From Cavia porcellus (taxonomy: Eukaryota > Chordata > Mammalia > Rodentia > Caviidae), in assembly GCF_034190915.1 (NCBI RefSeq), contig NW_026947703.1:186001-250000 (forward strand): a stretch of DNA of 64,000 bases, read 5' to 3'. Both the position numbers and the translations under genes were made by a program. Below are positions 1-11,430 of the stretch, piece by piece; position 1 is the first letter of the stretch, and every line of letters starts with the position of its first letter. The notes beneath the pieces are model-generated. The model was not told the origin of the DNA. It ran no database searches and saw only the letters and a list, made by a program, of their open reading frames with translations.

Positions 1-465
1 CTAGCAATTGGCTGGTTCGTGGGTAGGCTGAGTTGATAGCAGCTGAGATACAAAAAGCAACTGAATGCTTGTATTGTTTGACTTTTCAGGCGAGGGGCCA
101 GCGGACTGAGTAACTATAGGGAGGACAGCAGCATGCAGTAGAGCAAATATGGGGGATTTTATACTATATTATTTTTGAAGTCAGATATTGTTCTCACTGT
201 TTTGTTTTGTTCTCATTCATTGTTTTGCTTTGTTCTATATACTGTTTTGATTGGTTTTACTCTGTTTTGTTTTGGTTTGATTTTTCTATATCTGATAGAA
301 TGAACAACTACTGTAAAGATAAGCTATACTGTAGTAACCATTGTTATTGTCCTAATATCTTGATTTGAATTTCTGTATCATTTCACTGATTTTTTTGGAT
401 AGGATTTAACCTATTTTGTTTTCTTGGGTTATATTGTCTTTAAAATAAAAATTTTAAAAATTGCC
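1..465 (+). mobile_element. L1 3'-UTR fragment
   Basis: The layout matches other L1 3' ends in this window (9040, 42240, 47215, 56160). A GC-richer lead segment is followed by a purine-rich 'gcaaatatgggggatttt' stretch, then T/G-rich 'ttttgttttg' runs and a terminal 'aaaataaaaatttt' tail. The left part is cut by the window start; the complete version is at 56160-56790. Confidence 0.7.
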
Positions 466-1313
466 TAATCTGAAAAGACTCTGTGCAAATGGGACCTGAA
501 TGGAGAGATAAACTAGTGAGAAAGCCTTCATTAAGAAACATAGATGTGAGTGGGAAAGGAAAAAGAAAGGCATAGAATGATCCATTTTCACAACAAGATA
601 TCTAGGACTAAGTGGAAACATAATAACCACAAGATCACATTAAAAGCTCTAAACAGGATCACCTACTCCTGGGAAACACCCATAGTAAAGAACAGATGGT
701 ATTATGAAGAAATCCAATTTGGAGGGGGACCAGGAAACTGCCTTATCAGGAGATAATGAAACATAAGTGAGGTCCAGAAAAGGCTGCACCCCTCATGGTA
801 CTCAGGCGTGAACGGGAATAAGGGGAAGGGACCTGATGCTGGGGACAGACTGCTTGCTGTGACTTGCATAGCAGAGACCCAGCCTTGCAAGGCTGAATTA
901 AAGCCTCACGTTCTCTGCTCTTCATGCTTCTGAGTCCTTCCTTAAGGCTGAGCAAGCAAATGCATTTCTCACAAGTAGAGACCAGGTTTTCTGGGTCAGC
1001 ATCAAGGAGTTAAATCAGGCAACGCAACCTAATTACACAAACTAATTCTTTAGAAGTTGTTCAGTTACAAGCTGAAATAGGGTCTGTGTAACATGAATTT
1101 TTATTTTCTGTATAGTGAGCAGTTTTGCAGAGAATAAACCCAGGACATGGCTACCGCATAAGAACAAAATATATAGTGACGTTTACATGTACATGTTATT
1201 ACTTCAATAGAAATATGCTAAAGTAGCTCTTATCTTGACTTATATATTAGAGAATCATTTAAGTTTGAATCATTTAATTTTGCCCAAATTCTCTTACTTA
1301 AAATCAGGGTTCA
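466..1313. other. Low-copy DNA with a possible solo LTR remnant (~740-970)
   Basis: No coding exon is recognised. The stretch 740-970 ends with an ATTAAA poly-A-like signal at 897-902 followed by 'gcctcacgttctctgctctt'. This resembles the R/U5 end of gammaretrovirus-like (ERV1) LTRs, but no matching partner LTR or internal region is seen. The stretch recurs in the right duplication copy (about 57057-57290). Confidence 0.3.
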
Positions 1314-1400
1314 GGGCTGGGGATTTAGCTCAGTAGCTTCAGCACTTACTTGGTAAACACAAGATTGTGAGTTCAATCCCCGGTACCAAAAAAGAAAAAG
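1314..1400 (+). mobile_element. ID SINE (tRNA-Ala derived)
   Basis: The head is 'gggctggggatttagctcag' with A-box and B-box ('gagttcaatcccc') promoter elements, ending 'ggtacc' plus an A-rich tail. The duplicate lies at 57618-57704, so insertion preceded the large duplication. Confidence 0.9.
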
Positions 1401-2184
1401 CAGGATGAATGAAGAGGATCAAATACAACCACCTAACTGTTTGAGTAAATTCATAAGCACGTGTTTGAAATTCTGTGACCCTGTGCTAAAATAAAGCTTT
1501 ATTTTAGAGTAGTTTTGTAAGTCTTTAAAATCTGAACAAAGTACAGAGGTTTCTCCTGTAGCCGCAAGCTAGTTTCCTGTTTTGCTAACATCTAGCGCTA
1601 AACATAATGCTAAGCCAAGGTGCTTTAGTAGCAAGAAAGAGAAAACTAGCTTAACTGGATGTGTTACTTATTTATGTATTTTGAACAATAACATAGAACA
1701 GCGTGAGCTGTAGTGCAAAATGCCCAAACACTCGTGTGCAAGTCGAGGAATGAAGCACAGTAAATTGAGTGCTCCAGAAACAAATGCAATTGCATTCCCG
1801 CAGCCATACTGAGATTGCTGCTTATCAGGTTGTAGGGATGGTGCAGGCTTCTTTGCACACCTCGATACAGAAGAGAAGCCACAGCACACTGAGAAGCAGA
1901 GCCCCTCAAGCCTCTTGAACCAATCTAACTAGGACCTACTCAATGGGCAAGATGTTTGCATGTTTATCACATTTGGCACATATTCTGTTCAGCCTATTTT
2001 CTAGGAAAATCTATTTCCTCTTCAAAGCACACATGACTTACAAGGGAAAAAATGTTTGTTATAAACATTTAATTCAGCAACTTCTCTATTAAAAAATGCA
2101 GAAAAAATTTGTGATCTTCTGGGTAAATAAGTGCTTCATTGGCCTTTGGTTATAACAAAATGCTACAGCAATATTGTAACATGG
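1401..2184. other. No recognised gene; low-copy DNA
   Basis: No repeat family or exon could be recognised. The segment is retained, slightly diverged, at about 57705-58489. Confidence 0.5.
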
Positions 2185-2250
2185 TATTGTTATTCCCAGT
2201 TTAACAGAGAAACTGAGGTTTGCAGAGGCAAAGTAATCTCATTTGAAGTA
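2185..2250 (-). mobile_element. MIR SINE fragment
   Basis: It contains the MIR core-like string 'cagtttaacagagaaactga' followed by 'ggtttgcagaggcaaagtaa'. This is an old mammal-wide repeat; strand is assigned by the usual MIR consensus and is uncertain. The duplicate is at about 58490-58555. Confidence 0.6.
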
Positions 2251-2880
2251 TTTAATACACATCTTACTTGAGAGACAGTACACTGGACCTAAAGAATGCC
2301 AGTGATTATGATACAGAATATTACTTATGAATTCAAAAGATACATAAATCATGCAGGAAGATACACTAGGTTATCGCATTGAAGCATTGGAACACCCACC
2401 TTATCCATCTGTATTTTTTCACTGGTGGTTCAAGGTTAGTAAGTCCCATTTCTCAAGGCCCACTCCCCTCAGAGCAAGAAAACAAAAGGCCATAAGTTGC
2501 CTCAGGACAAAGGACTCCTGTTCCACCATGGGCAGGCTCCAACCAGCAATATCTCCTGGAGATCTAGCAACTTTCTAGGTCTCATTCATTTATCTACAAG
2601 CCCAGTGCACAGGTCCAGACACAGGACCAAATCAAGTCTACATACACAAGACAAGCAATACTAGAGAGAATGCGTGTCAACCTTTAAAACGAACTATAGC
2701 AGGAAGAATGTCAAAAACCCTAAAGTCATTTGGCTTATCAAGGTACATGCCATATAAGAAAATATGGCACCTTATAAATAGTGACAAAAGACAAGAATAA
2801 GTCATGGCAAGATGAAAAAGCAACAGTATAAAAATTAAAATCATGAGACAGTCATATTTTCAAGGAAATGAAGTGGAAAA
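2251..2880. other. No recognised gene or repeat
   Basis: Low-copy sequence, also present in the right duplication copy (about 58556-59170). A short open frame at 2351-2578 is frameshifted between the two copies and shows no known domain. Confidence 0.5.
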
Positions 2881-3010
2881 GTGAGTCACATGTGGTGGTG
2901 CACACCAGTAATCCCGGCACTCTAGGATGAGGCAGGAGGATCAGTGGTTCATGCTAAGCTTGGGCAACTTAGCAAGATCTTATCTCAAAATGAAAAATTA
3001 AATTAAATTT
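2881..3010 (+). mobile_element. B1-like SINE
   Basis: It shows 7SL-derived 'ggtggtgcacaccagtaatc' and 'gatgaggcaggaggatcag' blocks, then an A-rich tail 'aaattaaatttaaaataaaa'. The duplicate is at about 59175-59320. Confidence 0.75.
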
Positions 3011-3066
3011 AAAATAAAATAAAAGTTTGTAACTTGGTAAAAAAAGGCTCTAGGCCCAATATCCAG

Positions 3067-3112
3067 CAGAGAAGAAAGAAAAAGAAAAGAAAGAGAGAGA
3101 GAGAGATAGTGA

Positions 3113-3169
<57 letters not shown>

Positions 3170-3200
3170 AGGAAAGAGGGAAGCAAGGAAAGAGAAAAGG
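3067..3200 (+). repeat. (GA)n simple repeat
   Basis: A long GA-dinucleotide tract interrupted by 'gata' and 'gaca'. The homologous tract at about 59366-59445 is clearly shorter, so it changed length after the duplication. Confidence 0.95.
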
Positions 3201-4515
3201 GAAATTTTCAGTTCCATTTGTACTCTAATTCCTACATTTTCTCATCTCTGGTGATGAGCATGTCCTTTATTTCGAAAAAAAACCAAACGCAGCCTACGAG
3301 ATGCACTCAGTGGCACCCAGACAACCATGTGTCTGTCTTGAAGGTAATTCATTCTGAAAACATATGGAGAATGAGTGTGAATGATTTTCCCATGACCTTT
3401 CCCTCTAGCGGGAAGAATAGATCTTGTTAATCCAAACACAAAGGCAAGTAACAGTATGAAACCTCAGCTATGAGAAAGCAAAAAACCAGGAGAATATATA
3501 GAAGACCTAGAAAGGAACGCTAGGCTCCCATCTAAGTAGGTTCCTGTAGATGCCAAGACAACCTTGTAGCAATCATCACTGGCATCCTCCATCTTCTGGA
3601 TTTCACAGGTGCCATGATCAGGCATAAGTAGCGTGTATTCTTGCTGACAATCAAGTGCTTATATGGCTTACCAAATGCCATGAGGCACAATGGCCGATGA
3701 GGTTTTGCCATACAGCTTTTCCAAACTGGTAAACTATAATACAGTAACAAGGTATCAGGTGCGGTTATCAGGTGTGGTATTTACCAAAAGTGTATCCAGA
3801 GCAGCCTTGACCTGGAAAAGTCCAATGTTGAGCCCATTTGAAATCTGTCCCCTGACATTATGGCCCTCTGTGCCTGTGTCCTATGAGAGCACTGAGGTAG
3901 CTTGGGAACGCAGGAGACTGGCATTCATAGAAACAATTCTCTTGTCCTGGTGGTTTTGAGAATAATGCTATTATGATGACATATGGAAAGTATGCACATA
4001 GGACAAATATGTCTCCATGCATTGTCCTTATGACAGATTTATCTAAATTCCTATTTTCCAAGTGATTATTGCTTATCTTTCCTTTTTTTCTAAGTCTGTG
4101 AACATCCAGACATAGCCACTATCCATGAAACATCTGTGATTTCTGAACTATTCCTATTCCAGGAAAATAAACAACTATATATACTACTTAAAGTTGTGCC
4201 TATTGGGAAGACATACCACCTCATGGCCCTTCAGGATCACCTAGCGGGACTGATTCTACAACTCTGTGCTCATTCTCTTTCAGGTGATAGCAATATGCCG
4301 TCCGAACTATCTGTAAATCAGACCTGGTTTTTTCTCCAGTCAGTTCATCACAGAAATCTTCCCATGGAACCTACACAGCAAGGAAAGCAGTTGTGTCCCT
4401 TTAACAGGATTACACACTATTGAAGATACTAAAATTGGAGTTAGGAGGGGGTGGAGTAAGGAAGTAATGGCCAGCACTTAGGAAACTTGTCAGGAATGAG
4501 GTAGGGTTTTTCTTA
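3201..4515. other. Low-copy DNA, no supported gene
   Basis: About 1.3 kb with no recognised transposon, conserved in the right copy (59446-60745). Several short frames exist on both strands, but none shows a family signature. The minus-strand text around 3530-3960 looks mildly coding-like but is broken by stops. Confidence 0.45.
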
Positions 4516-4519
4516 ATGT

Positions 4520-4640
4520 TCCTGTTCTATAAGAGAGAATCCAAGTAAGTCAATTCATACAGGTCATCCAACTAGCTAATGTGGGATCATGAAGTTGAGC
4601 AATCTTACTCCTGAGTACTCTAAACCTCTACTCATAACCC
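4520..4640 (-). mobile_element. MIR-like fragment
   Basis: The text 'aagtaagtcaattcatacag' followed by 'gtcatccaactagctaatgt' resembles the MIR consensus around its 'ggtcacacagctagtaagtg' core. Diverged, tentative; strand not certain. Confidence 0.4.
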
Positions 4641-4679
4641 TTTAAGCCCTGAGCAACCAGAAACTGAAAAGAAAACAAA

Positions 4680-4800
4680 GTGGTGTTGTGTGCTTGAAAC
4701 CCTAGATCTCAGGAATCAGAGGTGGGAGGATCACTGGATCCTGGGAATTCAAGACCAGCTAGCGCAATAAAGAAACCAATCTCGAAAAAAGAAGAAAAAA
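4680..4800 (+). mobile_element. B1-like SINE with A-rich tail
   Basis: A diverged B1 with 'gaggtgggaggatcactgga', 'aattcaagaccagctagcgc' and a terminal AAAAAG-rich tail. The duplicate is at about 60920-61040. Confidence 0.7.
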
Positions 4801-4863
4801 AAAAGGAAAAAGCAGATCATTGATAGAATGGCAACAATCTATTGGAGGCTACTAAAGTCCTTT

Positions 4864-4880
4864 AGCGCCATCTGCTGTTG
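4864..4880 (-). promoter_or_regulatory. CTCF-like motif
   Basis: 'gcgccatctgctgt' at 4865-4878 fits the reverse complement of the CTCF core (CCASYAGRKGGCRS) with one mismatch at its edge. The right duplicate (about 61105) has lost the base before the GCC core. Motif match only; no binding evidence. Confidence 0.3.
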
Positions 4881-4900
4881 GTCCAAGGCTGGCTGTAGTA

Positions 4901-5680
4901 AATACTTACCCTCATAGCTCATGGGATTTTCACCAGTTTACTGAAACATGCAAATTTTGTTTTTAAATTTACAGAGAAAAAACACAGAAAAGAAAAACAA
5001 AAAACAAGCATGCAGACAACTATGCTATGTTCTTCTCTGCCTCTGGGTCATTTTTCAAACAAAAATTTAGGTTACTATCCTCATTTTAACAAAAATAGTG
5101 CTTCTAAGTAGATGAATAAATAGAAAAGGAGTGAAAATTTGATAATGAAGCCAACATGGGCCGCTCTGGTTTTGGGATCAGAAGACACTGTGCTAGCATT
5201 CATCTTCTGCACTTGAATATTGGTAACAGATTCTATGCTTCCTTCTAACACAGTTTGCTGCCTCATAGGAGCTGCTATAACTGAAAAGGTAAAAAAGATC
5301 CTTAAAAGATAAGGCTGGACTACAATGTAGGCCTCACTAGGACTGAGGCCTGACTAAGCCCCAGTAAGACTTTGTGACACTGGAACCAAGCCATTCAAAA
5401 GCAAGCACGAGATCAGTCTCCAGGTTGCAAGAAAAATGTCCAGAGCAGAAGACACTGATTCAACTATTCTTTTCTTTGAAATACAACCTGAATTTTAATG
5501 CCTAGCATGCTCCAATTTTAGACATTTATACCTATTGTTTGAACAAACACATGCTCTCCCATGTGAGCACACAAGATAGTGATAGAGAAGTCACACATCA
5601 GGTTCCCAAGGGAATTCTATCCAGCCTCTTGATGCAGAAGCAGTGTCTTCAGAAGCTGAATATTTGTGGGGGGAAAAAGA
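4901..5680. other. No recognised gene
   Basis: AT-rich low-copy DNA, shared with the right duplication copy. No exon or repeat is recognised. Confidence 0.45.
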
Positions 5681-5684
5681 ACCC

Positions 5685-5890
5685 AGGCATGGTTGTGTAA
5701 GCCTGTAAAATTACCAATCTGGCAAGCTGGGGCAGGAGGATCAACCCCAGGACCGGGAGGATCAGCCCCACCCGGACAAACAAAGGACTTAGCAAGGCCC
5801 TGTCTGAAAAAAAAATTTTTTTAATTTTAATGGCAGGGGATATAGCTCAAGTCCCTGGCTTCAATTCCCAGTCTCTCAAAAACAAATATT
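5685..5890 (+). mobile_element. B1-ID composite SINE
   Basis: A B1-like left part ('caggcatggttgtgtaagcc' ... 'ggcaggaggatca' ... 'ccctgtctgaaaa') runs through an A/T linker directly into an ID-like right part ('ggcaggggatatagctcaag' ... 'ggcttcaattcccagt'). This fused order is the composite known from several non-murid rodent lineages. A chance ID insertion into a B1 tail is the alternative. The duplicate is at about 61925-62115. Confidence 0.6.
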
Positions 5891-5984
5891 CAAATAGAAG
5901 CCAGTCCTAAAGGTTCCAATAAAGAAAATTTGACCCTGAAATAATTTGTCTAGCCGCATACTATTCTTAAACTAACCTCTTTAA

Positions 5985-8900
5985 AATGAAAATAAACTCA
6001 AAAATGAAGAGACGACACTAATAAATATAAATACACATGCACCCAACTGTGTAAAACAAATATTAACAGACATGAAGAATCAAATAAACACTACCACTAT
6101 CACAAACACACAAGTCAACCAAACAAAAACATCAACAAATAAATACCAGAAGTGACCAAGCTTGTGAACAAACCATCATAGTACAATATCTACAGTGTTC
6201 TACCTCTCGAAATCAGAATATGCATTCTTCTCAGCCGCACGTAGGATGTAATCCAAAATAGACCACATACTACCTTACTGAATATGCTTCAGTAAATGAA
6301 AAGAAACTGAAGTCACCCCGTGTATATTATCAGACTATAGTGTGATGGACTGGAAATCAATAGCAAAAGAAAACACAAAAACTCCATAAACATAGAGAAA
6401 TTAAATAACACACTTGTGAACAGCCAGTGAGCCACAGATGAAAATGAAGAAATTAAACGTTATCTACAATTAAATGCTAGTGCCAGTACAACACACTGAA
6501 ACATACAGGACATAATGAAATCACTCCTAAGCGGAAAATGCAGTAGTTAATTCTCATATCAAGAAAACAAAATGAGTTCAAATAAAAAACCTAATGTTGA
6601 ACTTCAAACCGCTGAAAAAAGAAGTGAAAACCAAAGCTCTTGCAGGGGAGGAAATTATAAACGTCAGAGCATAAATTAATGCAAATGAGACTAAGAAAAT
6701 AATACAAAAAATGAATTTAAGAGTTGGTTCTTTGAAAGATTAAATAAAAACTGAGAAACCTTTGGCCAACTTTATCATAAAAAATAAAGAAAAGACTCAA
6801 ATTCATGCATCACTAAGAATGAAAAGGGTGAAATCACAGCAGATCCTGTAGAAATCCAGAAGATCATTGACATGTACTTTGAGAACCTTTATTCTAATAA
6901 GATGGAAAAATAGAAGAAATGGACAGATTCTTAGGTGCATATGAATTACCAAAGCTGAATCTAGAAGATGTTAAATTCTAAATAATGCAATGAAAATTGA
7001 AGAATTATAAAACTAACAACAATGAAAAGCCCCGGTCCTGTGGACGTACTGCTGAACTCTACAAGAAATTTAGAGATTTAATGCCATTATTTCTCAAAAT
7101 CTTTAATGAAGTTGAAAGACAAGTAGTACCCCCAAATTAATTCATGGAGGCAAATATCACCCAATACAAAAGCAAAATAAGGATCCAACCACAAAGTACA
7201 ACTACAGGAAAAATTCCCTACTGAACAAAGGGCAAAAATCCTCTACAAAATACTGGCAAAGAGAATTCATCAAACCATCAAGAAGATCATACAGCATCAC
7301 AAAGTAGGATTCATCCAAGGGATGCACAGATAGTTGAACATATGCAAACCAATAAATGTAATACACCATGTGAACTGAGTCAAAGATAGAAATCAAATGA
7401 TCATCTCAATAGATGCATACAAAGCATTTGATGAAGTCCAACACTCATTTGTGATTTTTTTAAAAAGGCCCTACAGAAAATTAGAATAGATGGTCTTCAT
7501 CTCAATCTATAAACTCCATCTATGACAAACCAATAGCCAACATCATACTAATTGGGAAACATAAGAAAGCTTTCACTCTAAAATCAGGAACAACACAAGG
7601 ATTTCCATGATCATCACTCCTATTCAGTGTAATTCTAGAAATGTTGGCCAGAACAATTATACAAGAGAAAAAGTTAAGGGAACAAAGATAAGAAAGGAAT
7701 AAATTATCGTCATCTGCAGATGACATGTCGTTCTACAGAGATGACCCCCAAAACTCCACCAAAGACTTCTAGATATAAGAATCAAATTTAGCAGTATATC
7801 TGGATACAAAGTCAACACTGAAAAATCAACAGCATTCCCATACACAAATGACATACTCACTGAGGGAGAAATTAGGAATATAACATCGTTCACAATAACT
7901 TACCAAAAACATTAATACTTGGAGTCAATATAATAAAGTAAGTAAGAGATCTTTACGTTGGAAACAATAGTACTCTGAAAAATGAGCACAAAGAGGATAT
8001 CAGAAAATGTAAAGACATTCCTTGCTCCTGGGTAAGAATAAGGAACATAGTGAAAACAGTAATGCTTCCAAAATTGTTACACAGATTTAATGCAATCCCA
8101 ATCAAATACTATTGGAATACCCCACCCCAGAGACCTAGAGAAATCATTCCTAAAATTCATGTGGAACCAGAAGAGATATATGCAAGCAAAAACAATTCTT
8201 GGAAATAAAGGCAAGACAGGGGCATTAAAATGCCTGACTTGAAACTATAATACAAAACTACTAGAATAAAAATAGCATGGTATTGGCCAAAAAAAACAGA
8301 CCTGAGAATCAAGGCAGCAGAGCAGAAGATATGAGAACAACTCCAAACACAATCATCCACCTTATCTTTGACAAAAAGGCCAAATACATTCACTGCAAGA
8401 AAGCATCTCTAAGAAATAGTTCTGAAAAACTGGCTTTCTACATGCCAAAGACTGAAGTTTGACTTATGTCTATCAGTATGCATTAAAATAAAATCAACAT
8501 TGATCATAGCTCAAAATATTCAATCAGAAACACAAAATCTGTTGGAGGATACAATAGGTAGAACTCTTTAGACACAAGTGTAGGCAAAAGTGATATATGC
8601 ACACCCCTGTTTAGAGCAGCACAATATAATAGCTAACTTTTGGAAACAACCTAAATGCAGTCAGCTGATGAAAAGGACAAAGAAGTTGTGGGCTTTTATA
8701 TAATGGAGTACTACTCAGCCACAAACATTTATAACTAAATGAATAGATCTTGAGACCATGCTATTAAGTGAAATGATTCAGCCAAATCTGCAAATATTGC
8801 AGTCTCTCTGGTATGAGAAAGTCAAAGTATAAATAAGGTTCTAAATGTATAATAGATACTTTAAAATAGGAAGAAATTTTTCTTCTTTTTTGAAGAAATT

Positions 8901-9262
8901 TTAATGAGAACATGCAGGAATTGAAAGCAAAACCTTACCAATTAAATTCAGGTAAATTTCAATTATGAAGTAATACCCCTTTAAGTCTAACACTCTCACA
9001 GATAATTTTAAAATCATCTTTCAATGGGGAGAACAAGGAAGGAAGCTAAGCTCCCCTTCTCCCCCCTCCCCCTGCCCTGTGATCAACCAGCTGATTTGGA
9101 GGAACTGTATAGTTGGATTGACTTTGCAAGTCTAAAGCCAAGCAACTATTTAGAGAACAACAATATGCAATACAGCAACTATTGTAGATTTCTTTCTGTC
9201 TTAGGACTTTTTAATTTTGTTTCACTGCTGTTTTATTCCCTTTAAAATTAAATTTTAAAAAA
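5985..9262 (+). mobile_element. L1 element, 5'-truncated (ORF2 remnant + 3'-UTR), copy A
   Basis: It begins in the ORF2 endonuclease domain ('ataaatataaatacacatgc' followed by acccaactg). It continues through reverse transcriptase to the ORF2 C-terminus (about 8690-8830: 'atggagtactactcagccac') and a 3'-UTR ending 'attaaattttaaaaaatcat'. ORF2 has many frameshifts and stops and is dead. The polymerase F-A-D-D box reads S-A-D-D here (7713-7724), whereas copies B and C keep F. No ORF1 or 5'-UTR is attached. Confidence 0.9.
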
Positions 9263-9560
9263 TCATCTTTCATCAATTTGGATTATATAAAACCAGACTA
9301 ACAAATTTGACCTCCTTAGATGTTATGCTGACATTTACACTTATTACTACCTATTTCAGTGAGGGCATTTTTTAAAGCTACTTCAAGTATTTTTCAAACA
9401 AAGCAAAACCAAAAAATGCCTATATATATGATTAGCATTTATTTTTCCAGCACATCTAAGTATCTTCTTTGATCTCCAGAGTTTAACATAAAAATAAGTA
9501 AGTACCACTTACTGTAGTTTTTTGGTTGTTGTTTTTGTTGTTGTTTTCATTTTATTTTTT
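9263..9560. other. AT-rich DNA between L1 and ID
   Basis: No exon is recognised. It is shared with copy B (about 25985-26270) and includes a T/G-rich run just before the ID. Confidence 0.5.
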
Positions 9561-9631
9561 ATACTGGAATTAAACTCACCATCTTGTGCTTATCAAGGAG
9601 GTGTCATGCCCCTGAGCTATATCTCTAGCCC
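9561..9631 (-). mobile_element. ID SINE, reverse
   Basis: Reverse-complement ID: 'actggaattaaactcaccat' ... 'gagctatatctctagccc'. The same insertion is present in copy B at 26275-26346, so it is older than that duplication. Confidence 0.8.
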
Positions 9632-9944
9632 TACTGTAGTTTTTCATGTGAATGAATTGTAAGAAGGTAAATTCATATATTTTATATTTAAGTAAAGTGT
9701 GGTAAGATACTAAATTATTGGCATAATTAATTTTACAAACAGTTTGTGGAAACAACCAGAAAAGGTCATTCACTTATAGAAGTTCTTACAAGCTTGCTGT
9801 CCTTTTTATTTTATTTCTTGTGAAAATATAAGCTTTATAAACACTTCTAGTGCTTGAGCCAAAAACTCTTTATAATTAATTTTGTGAAAATTAAAAGATG
9901 ATAATTTTCCTATTCCACTCAACTTAACTGCCTAATGCATTTAT

Positions 9945-10800
9945 ATATTTTTTTTAATTTTGAAAGTAGTAAAGAACAACAGAACAAGACAGAATAAAGC
10001 CAACTGAGACCGTATAGTGAAATTGGTACAGAACTTCACAGCAGGTTACCAGGAAGACAATAATAGGTATCAGAGTATATTTCGTTATCTTAACAATAGT
10101 TGTTCTTTCAATCATGTAAATCAAAATAAAATGGAATACAGAACATTATAAAACTTATCAAAACAGAATATTGAGTAAAGCTGTACTATTTTTTTTTAAA
10201 TTTTATTTAAGAGGAAAAAGAGAAAAACACAAAACAAAACAAAGCAGTGTAAGGTTACACATAATACAGAACTACAATAAAAAAAACATAACAGTGAGAA
10301 ATCACCTGTTAATGGATTACATATTATCATCTTGGAAATAGTTGCTCAAATCACAGTATCAAAGAATACAAAGTGGACATTCAAACAGAGAGACTGCAAA
10401 CAGCTGTGTTCAATGATCTAGAAACATTAATATAGTCAGCTATTTAACACCCCTAAACACACTTGTAAAGCTGTACTATTAATCAGAATAAAGCAAAACA
10501 GCAATAAAATTATTTGCCTTCAAAGACAAGGTAGAAGGAAGTCCCCCTTATTTGCTATGGTCAACGTCCCAAGAGATGCTCAGATTTCTGGTTCCCACTG
10601 GCTAACGGGGAGACAGGGGATGGGGTTAGGAGAAGCAGGATGTCTGACTCTAGGCCATGCACCAGTAGGTGCACTATTGCTTAGCAGAGAGACAAGCTGG
10701 TTGCTGGGTCTCCCGGCGTCCTAAGTTCCAGCATGGTGCAGATCTCAGGAGACACTAGAAGTTCTCCCCCTGGAAAGGCCACAGTCTCAGAAGAAATTTT
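9945..10800 (-). mobile_element. Minus-strand L1 3'-UTR, with a nested insertion
   Basis: Read on the minus strand this ends in a poly-A tail (the T run at about 9950) and has the same layout as the plus-strand L1 3'-UTRs in the window, including the pyrimidine-rich GC-richer lead segment at 10560-10790. Copy B carries it uninterrupted at about 26655-27235. The A copy is split by the insertion at 10191-10464. Confidence 0.65.
10191..10464 (-). mobile_element. Nested 274-bp L1-type 3'-end insertion with perfect TSD
   Basis: It starts with a T run (poly-A of a minus-strand element) and is bounded by an identical 16-bp direct repeat 'gtaaagctgtactatt' at 10175-10190 and 10465-10480. Copy B (about 26888-26903) has a single, slightly changed target and no insert. 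This is retrotransposition after the A/B duplication. Confidence 0.9.
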
Positions 10801-11039
10801 TCAAAAGGAAAAGGAACTAAGGGGGCAAGGGAGAAAGGAAATAAGGGGAAAATGAGAAAAGAGACATAAAATGGAAACAGCTTTTTAATAAGAAGGATAA
10901 GAGGGGATGCAGGGAGGGCAGTAGAATGGGAAAAAAGAGGAATGAATGTATATCATGTACAGGACCAAATTGCTAATGATGAATAGTATCATTATGTATA
11001 TCTAAATTATACCAATAAACTTAATTTTTAAAAATCAAT
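10801..11039 (+). mobile_element. L1-like 3' tail, tentative
   Basis: Purine-rich stretch ending 'attataccaataaacttaat' plus an A-rich tail. It resembles the terminus of some older LINE 3' ends and is present in copy B (27240-27460). Family uncertain. Confidence 0.35.
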
Positions 11040-11430
11040 AAGTATCAATACAATTGTAGTGGAGTACCTCAATACTCCACTATCACAAATAGAACACTAG
11101 ACAAAAAAATCGATAAAGTAATATCAATGTTGAACCAAATCCTTGAACAAATGGCCTTAAGAGATAGTCACTGTGCATTTCACCTAACAACAAAATACAC
11201 ATTCTTCTCAGCAGCACATGGGACTTTCTCCAAAATACACCATGTGCTAGCCAAAAAAGAATACTTAAATATATGCAAAAAACTCAAAATTAAACCAAGC
11301 ATAACGTAAGGTAATAGTGTGATGAAACTAGAAATCAATGGCAAACAAGCCACTATAAGTGTACACACAGATGGAAATTAAACAGCTCCTGAATAAAGAA
11401 TGAGTTATAGATAAAGTTAAGGGAAAAATC
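11040..11430 (+). mobile_element. L1 ORF2 endonuclease fragment
   Basis: 'aatacacattcttctcagca' with downstream 'gatgaaactagaaatcaatg' and 'cagatggaaattaaac' are the C-terminal part of the L1 endonuclease. The element resumes at 12090-12354 and again at 15819-16130, being split by two later insertions. Copy B carries the first part at about 27470-27845. Confidence 0.8.

Larger units (their letters stand above)
1..7773 (+). repeat. Left copy of ~56.3-kb-period direct duplication
   Basis: The first 120 bases match 56342-56461 base for base. Collinear similarity then continues through every landmark to the end of the window: the ID at 1314, MIR at 2185, GA tract at 3067, B1 at 4680, B1-ID at 5685 and L1 from 5985. 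The offset shrinks from 56341 to 56227 through small indels, such as an about 23-base gap near 205-230 and a shorter GA tract in the right copy. Divergence looks like a few percent by eye. The duplication extends beyond both window edges, so its true ends are not visible. Confidence 0.95.

Noticed and set aside
740..970. Complete endogenous retrovirus
   Set aside because: Only one LTR-like end is seen, with no internal gag/pol/env-like text and no second LTR nearby.
1314..1400. tRNA-like fold and promoter boxes
   Set aside because: The sequence is an ID SINE (A-tail, SINE head, many genomic copies), not a functional tRNA gene. The same applies to the other ID copies.
7202..7893. Minus-strand open frames repeated in copies B and C
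   Set aside because: These are antisense shadows of the L1 ORF2 reverse-transcriptase region. Their recurrence reflects duplication, not a conserved gene.
5985..9262. Active autonomous L1
   Set aside because: There are multiple frameshifts and stops in all three copies, no ORF1 or 5'-UTR, and the polymerase motif is altered in copy A.
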